In this document: positions 59,750 to 64,000 of the stretch, in pieces
Position numbering within the stretch: position 1 is the stretch's first letter
Layout: each line of letters begins with the position of its first letter
Translations under genes and position numbers: made by a program
Assembly: GCA_040753795.1 (NCBI GenBank)
Contig: JBFMDX010000018.1
Location: 1 to 64,000, forward strand
DNA from: Thermodesulfobacteriota bacterium
GTDB lineage: Bacteria; Desulfobacterota; Desulfobacteria; Desulfobacterales; Desulfosudaceae
DNA length: 64,000 nucleotides
Direction of reading: 5' to 3'
The notes under the pieces: model-generated
Database searches by the model: none
What the model was told of the DNA's origin: nothing
Seen by the model: only the letters and a program-made list of their open reading frames with translations

Positions 59750-61408
59750 ATGGACCTTGAAGCCGCTGACCGGCAATGGGTAGAAAAGACCCTGTCCTCG
59801 CTTTCGCCGCGCGAACGGATCGGCCAGTTGCTGGTTCCGCTGCTGCAAGACGGTTTTGTCTCGCCGGCCGACATTGTGCAGATGGCCGGACAATACTGCC
59901 TGGGCGGCGTGCACTACTTCGGCGGATCGCTGGAAGAGAGCCGGGCGCTGGCGCGGGAACTACAGGCCGCGGTCAAGGTGCCGATCTTCATTACCGGTGA
60001 TCTGGACAAGGGCGGCGGCGACCGGATTGAGGGCGGCACGCTGTTCCAGTCCCAGATGGCCCTGGGCGCGGCCGATGATGAAGCGCTGGCCTATGACCTC
60101 GGCCGGGCGATTGCCATGGAAAATCTGGTGGCGGGATACAACTGGACCTTCAGCCCCATCGTCGATCTGTGCGGCACCCGCGATTATCTGCGGCACGTGG
60201 CCTCCATCGGCGAAGACCCCGAACAGGTGGCGCGGCTGGCCTGCGCGCAGATCCGCGGCATCCAGTCCCTGGGCATGGCGGCCTGCGCCAAGCATTTCCC
60301 GGGGGACGGGTTCGATGACCGGGATCAGCACCTGACCACGGCCGTCAATCCGCTGTCAAAGCAGCAGTGGCATGAGTTGAGTGGATATACGTTCAAAAAA
60401 GCCATCGAGGCCGGGGTGTGGTCCATCATGAATTCCTGCCTGGCCTGCCCGGCCCTGGACCCAGGGCACGGCGATCCCCGGTTTCCACGGCCGTCGGTAA
60501 TCAGCCGGCCCCTGATCGAGGACGTCCTGCGCCGGGAACTCGGGTTCGAGGGGGTGATTATCACCGACGCCATCAATATGGGCGGAGTCTCCATGCACGC
60601 CCCCTGGATGGAACGCTGCGTTCTGGCGCTGGATGCGGGCAACGACATGCTGCTGTTCGTCCGGAACGTTCCCGGAACGGTCGACTGCCTCGAGCAGTGC
60701 CTGGAGGCCGGACGGCTGACCGCCGAACGAATCGACCAATCCGTGCGGCGGGTTCTGACCATGAAAGCGAAAATGGGCCTGCACCGGCCCGGCCTGAAAC
60801 CTTTTGCTGATCCGGAGGCACCAAAGATCTTTGTTGATTCGCCCTGTCGGCCGACGGCGCGACGCCTGGCGGAAAAATCCATCACGCTGCTTACCGACAG
60901 CCGCGGCTGGATACCCCTGTTACTGGAGCCGGGCGCGCGCGTCGCCAGCATTTTTATCTCCAACCGTGATGATTTCGGTATCGACATTTTTGAAAAGACC
61001 TTGACTGAAGCCGGGCATCGGGTTACCAGCCTGCGGAATCCATGGCCGGAAGAGATGTATGACCGGGTGGAGGCGGGGGAATTTGATGCGGTGCTGACCG
61101 GCTTTTATTATCCCATCCAGTGGGGCTGGGCTACCCCGCGCCTGCACGGCCCGCAGATCCGTTCCCTCATGAGCGGCTTTCACCTGGCCCGGCCGGGCGT
61201 CAAATACGCCTTCATCTCCTGGTGCAGCCCTTACCATCTGTATGAACTGGCCTTCATGGATCCGTTCCTGGTCACCTACGGCGAAACTCCTATCGCCCAG
61301 GAAACAACGGCCCGGATGCTGCTGGGCCAACTGCCCATCACCGGGCGGGTGCCGGTGTCGCTGGAGGGGTTTTTCAAGAGGGGTGACGGGATCAAGAGAA
61401 GCACCTGA
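59750..61408 (+). CDS. glycoside hydrolase family 3 protein (NagZ-like)
   Basis: 552 residues from ATG 59750 after AAGGGA; an in-frame start at 59693 lacks a site. Family marks are LGGVHYFGGSLEESRAL, FSPIVDLCGTRDYLR, CAKHFPGDGFDDRDQHL (the KHFPG motif, with a His for acid/base help) and GVIITDAINMGG (nucleophile Asp). The C-terminal ~170 residues form a second GH3 domain (VASIFISNRDDFGIDIF). No signal peptide, so it probably acts in the cytoplasm on N-acetylglucosaminides from wall recycling or on other beta-glycosides. Confidence 0.8.
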   Translation: MDLEAADRQWVEKTLSSLSPRERIGQLLVPLLQDGFVSPADIVQMAGQYCLGGVHYFGGSLEESRALARELQAAVKVPIFITGDLDKGGGDRIEGGTLFQSQMALGAADDEALAYDLGRAIAMENLVAGYNWTFSPIVDLCGTRDYLRHVASIGEDPEQVARLACAQIRGIQSLGMAACAKHFPGDGFDDRDQHLTTAVNPLSKQQWHELSGYTFKKAIEAGVWSIMNSCLACPALDPGHGDPRFPRPSVISRPLIEDVLRRELGFEGVIITDAINMGGVSMHAPWMERCVLALDAGNDMLLFVRNVPGTVDCLEQCLEAGRLTAERIDQSVRRVLTMKAKMGLHRPGLKPFADPEAPKIFVDSPCRPTARRLAEKSITLLTDSRGWIPLLLEPGARVASIFISNRDDFGIDIFEKTLTEAGHRVTSLRNPWPEEMYDRVEAGEFDAVLTGFYYPIQWGWATPRLHGPQIRSLMSGFHLARPGVKYAFISWCSPYHLYELAFMDPFLVTYGETPIAQETTARMLLGQLPITGRVPVSLEGFFKRGDGIKRST

Positions 61409-61409
61409 A

Positions 61410-63023
61410 TTGCATAACACAACTAAAAATATCTGCGGATCGTTTCTTGTCATTGTTTTTTTCCTGGCGGGTCTGCTGGCGGCCACGGAAATCATATTTT
61501 TCATGCAACACAAAAAATATTATTTCAAATCAAGCCGCCTCAATCAGGAAAAAATACTGGAGTCACGGTTAACTCCCCGGGAATTCTCTCCCGGGCGTCA
61601 ACCGCCGATTCATCACCTTACCCTGGCAAATAACGGTTTTGAAGACATAAGCCCGGCAGGATTTCCTCCAGGCTGGACAATGTCCGACAATACGACGCTG
61701 GCGTATAGTGATGGGCACGATAAAAATGCCGTCGGGATTCTGATCCGGGGACAGGTCTTTCAGAAGAAAGCGGTAACCGGAGAAAATAATAGCGGGCCAT
61801 ATATTCTGTCGGCCTGGATTAAAACCAGCCAGGAGCAAAATGCTTATGTCCAGCTGGAATCCAATGACCTGATGAATATTAATTATCACCCCGGAGACGG
61901 CCGATGGCAGTTGATCAGCGTCGTTTTCCCGAAAAACGATGCGTCGAAAGACATCAGGGTGGTATTGGGCGCGGACAGAGAAAATGCGGTGTTCGATGAC
62001 GTCAGGCTGGTTCTCGGGCGGAAGCAGAATCTTCCGGCACTTCCGGAGGGCAATGGAAGCCGCTTCCGGGAACTGATCAGTTCTCAAAAGTCGGGACAAT
62101 TCAGGATCCTTGCGCTGGGCGGCTCCACGACATACGGCCATGCTGATTTTTACAGGACCTGGCCCTACATACTTGAACAAAAGTTGAACAGTTATTATCC
62201 GGGACAATTTGAAATCATCAATCTCGGCATACCCGGCTGTTCGACCGAACAGCTATTGTACTTTTCTTCAAAATCCCCTTCAACCCATGACGGTTTTCTG
62301 GACTTGAATCCGGACATGGTCATTATCATGCCGGTCTGGAATGACTTCCTGAACGATTTTTCGAAGCATCACACCAACATGAATACAATTAATCAGCGGT
62401 TTCGCGAAAACTGGTTTGTCCGCAAAACCGCTCTCGGATATTATGTTTACCGGTTAATATATGCTCATCTGATTGAAGGTTTATTTGCAAATATTACGGA
62501 AGAATTCCCGGAAAACCAGAAGTTTGATGAGAACTCAGATGAATATGCCGGCCGCTGGCTGAACTTTTTCGCTTCGGACTTGAACCGCACTATTCCCGGG
62601 TTCGCTTTCGGTATCCGTCTGGAGAAAATAATCGAGTTATACCGTGACAGCGGGGTAAGCGTTATGTTGGCCACTTCTCCCTGTATCTGGCCGGCCGACG
62701 TTGATTTTAAAGAGGCCAGACAGGTTATGGAAAAACACCAGGTGGAGGAAGCGAAGACTCCGGAGAACATGATCAAAGCCTGGCTGTTCATGGAAGAATG
62801 GGACCGGCAGGTGATCACGAAAGTCGCGGGAAAAACAAATCAGGAATGTGAGGATTTCACGGAATATTTCAGGAACCGATATCCAACGATGCTTTCCCGA
62901 GTGGAATTTTTTCAGGACGGAACGCATTTTAATTTAAACGGGAATACCCTGCTGGCGGATTATCTGTTTAACGCCGAATCGTTTCAACGCCTGGTAAAAG
63001 GGCGGGAAACGGATCCGCTGTAA
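61410..63023 (+). CDS. membrane-anchored protein with CBM-like and SGNH domains
   Basis: About 537 residues from TTG 61410, one base behind the GH3 stop; a longer frame back to 61242 would run inside that gene and reads as noise. Residues 7-32 are a signal anchor. About 70-200 is a jelly-roll of CBM4/9 kind (ANNGFEDISPAGFPPGWT; YILSAWIKTSQEQNAYVQLE; DDVRLVLG). From about 225 a SGNH domain begins: LALGGSTTYGHADFYRTWP, IINLGIPGCSTEQLLY, MVIIMPVWNDF; the closing block is FQDGTHFNLNGNTLLADYL (Asp/His). It probably modifies an exported polysaccharide. Confidence 0.7.
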   Translation: MHNTTKNICGSFLVIVFFLAGLLAATEIIFFMQHKKYYFKSSRLNQEKILESRLTPREFSPGRQPPIHHLTLANNGFEDISPAGFPPGWTMSDNTTLAYSDGHDKNAVGILIRGQVFQKKAVTGENNSGPYILSAWIKTSQEQNAYVQLESNDLMNINYHPGDGRWQLISVVFPKNDASKDIRVVLGADRENAVFDDVRLVLGRKQNLPALPEGNGSRFRELISSQKSGQFRILALGGSTTYGHADFYRTWPYILEQKLNSYYPGQFEIINLGIPGCSTEQLLYFSSKSPSTHDGFLDLNPDMVIIMPVWNDFLNDFSKHHTNMNTINQRFRENWFVRKTALGYYVYRLIYAHLIEGLFANITEEFPENQKFDENSDEYAGRWLNFFASDLNRTIPGFAFGIRLEKIIELYRDSGVSVMLATSPCIWPADVDFKEARQVMEKHQVEEAKTPENMIKAWLFMEEWDRQVITKVAGKTNQECEDFTEYFRNRYPTMLSRVEFFQDGTHFNLNGNTLLADYLFNAESFQRLVKGRETDPL

Positions 63024-63198
63024 CAAGGCGGGCCGGCGGAGTGCAACCCGGATATTATGGATTTGATTCTGAGCGCATGTGCGATATTATATGTCAGATC
63101 GATAAACTCACTGTCTTTTTTCCCCTCAACGGTCCCATATCCATCGGCGGGACCCGCGGGGAACGGAATCCGTGCCGATGGGACCGGGAGAAAGAACC

Positions 63199-64000
63199 AT
63201 GACGGAAAACAATGCGCCCCTGTCATCTGATCACATCCACGGCGTCAATCTCGGCGGCTGGCTGCTGCTGGAGAAATGGATGAAACCGAGCCTGTTCGAC
63301 GGGCTGGCGGCGACCGATGAAACCACCTGGTGCGCGGAACTGGGCCGGGACGCGCCGGCCAGGCTGCGCGCCCACTGGAACCAGTTCATCACCCGGGAGG
63401 ATTTTGCCTGGCTGGCCGATGTGGGCATCGACACCCTGCGCATCCCGGTCGGACACTGGATTTTCGGCCCGCCGTACCCGTATCATCGCAGTTACGGCGC
63501 CAATCCCCGCCCCTTTGTCGAAGGCGGCCTGGACGTTCTGGATCGCGCTTTTGACTGGGCCGCGGAGCTGGATCTCCGGATTATCATTGACCTTCACGCG
63601 GCTGCCGGCTGCCAGAACGGCTTTGATAACGGCGGCATCAAGGATGTCTGCGAATGGCACACGCAAGAGGAATATATCTCCCACTCGGTCGAGGTTCTGG
63701 GCCGGCTGGCCGAGCATTATGGTTCCGCTCCCGCCCTTTACGGCATCCAGCTGCTCAACGAACCCCGCTGGGACGTGCCCACCGACATACTGAAAGCTTA
63801 TTATCTGCGGGCCTACGATGCCATTCGCGTTCACTGCCCGCCGGAGCGGGCGGCAATCGTCTTTCACGACGGATTCCGCACCCACCGTGAGTATTTAGAC
63901 TTCATGCAGCCGCCGCAGTTCGAGAACGTTATTTTTGACATTCATCGTTACCAGTGTTTCAACCGCGAAGACCTTGATATGGACATTCACGGCCATCTGG
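63199..64000 (+). CDS. glycoside hydrolase family 5 protein, cut by window end
   Basis: 267 residues are visible from ATG 63199 (GGGAGAAAG upstream); the end lies outside the window. The start GVNLGGWLLLEKWMKPSLFD, DTLRIPVGHWIFG, RIIIDLHAAAGCQNGFDNGG and QLLNEPRWDVP (acid/base Glu) are typical of exo-beta-1,3-glucanase-like GH5 enzymes. The nucleophile Glu would lie beyond the edge. No signal peptide. It follows the glycan-related genes by 175 bases. Confidence 0.85.
   Translation, partial: MTENNAPLSSDHIHGVNLGGWLLLEKWMKPSLFDGLAATDETTWCAELGRDAPARLRAHWNQFITREDFAWLADVGIDTLRIPVGHWIFGPPYPYHRSYGANPRPFVEGGLDVLDRAFDWAAELDLRIIIDLHAAAGCQNGFDNGGIKDVCEWHTQEEYISHSVEVLGRLAEHYGSAPALYGIQLLNEPRWDVPTDILKAYYLRAYDAIRVHCPPERAAIVFHDGFRTHREYLDFMQPPQFENVIFDIHRYQCFNREDLDMDIHGHL

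Overview
The window looks like chromosomal DNA of an anaerobic, probably sulfate-reducing member of the Desulfobacterota (Desulfobacterales-like). This is inferred, not proven. The support is GC-rich coding with strong Shine-Dalgarno sites, a one-subunit (type B) sdhCAB, many acyl-CoA catabolic genes with no oxygenase, CFI-box-like C-termini on secreted proteins, and interspersed palindromic repeats of a kind I associate with this group. I see no rRNA, tRNA, CRISPR array or intact insertion sequence.

Layout. (1) 1-7 kb: an AT-rich island with three cohesin-like envelope proteins (one also carries HAF-type repeats and a dockerin-like segment), a GT-C glycosyltransferase and an SGNH hydrolase. 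The island lies between a broken copy and the intact copy of an SLC12-like transporter C-terminus, which share a perfect 127-bp direct repeat. (2) 7-23 kb: transporter and citrate synthase operon, a 1237-residue secreted beta-helix protein, an outer-membrane barrel, a degenerate KptA-like protein, hemL, peroxiredoxin, a secreted glycosidase, a TIMP-like protein and a methyltransferase. (3) 23-37.4 kb: a TetR-headed catabolic block. It holds a hydratase-2/SDR/SCP2 fusion, an HMG-CoA-synthase-like/DUF35/SDR/SCP2 fusion, an SCP-x-type thiolase, two acyl-CoA dehydrogenases and an alpha-methylacyl-CoA racemase that overlaps sdhC of sdhCAB. (4) 37.4-43.3 kb: a phosphoesterase, an enoyl-CoA hydratase and a second giant secreted protein. 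(5) 43.4-57.4 kb: a second catabolic block with TetR and MerR-TetR fusion regulators, a cytoplasmic Mo/W oxidoreductase, a ferredoxin, thiolase-like plus DUF35 proteins, hydratase, acyl-CoA dehydrogenase, CoA ligase, a short old-yellow-enzyme homologue, amidohydrolase, SDR and a metallo-beta-lactamase-fold hydrolase. (6) 57.4-64 kb: envelope and glycan genes (5'-nucleotidase lipoprotein, half-size DUF350, NlpC/P60, GH3, CBM-SGNH protein, partial GH5).

How the genes may work together. Block 3 has the enzyme set used in eukaryotic peroxisomes for alpha-methyl-branched and sterol side-chain acyl-CoAs: racemase, hydratase 2, 3-hydroxyacyl-CoA dehydrogenase, SCP2 lipid carriers and SCP-x thiolase. 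Acyl-CoA dehydrogenases stand where peroxisomes use an oxidase, and the succinate dehydrogenase is in the same transcription direction. Block 5 looks like a self-contained route that activates a carboxylic acid with a CoA ligase, oxidises and hydrates it, and cleaves a C-C bond with a thiolase-like/DUF35 pair. It also has reductase and hydrolase steps that suggest a cyclic substrate. The substrates of both blocks are unknown. These two blocks are the best candidates for an undescribed system.
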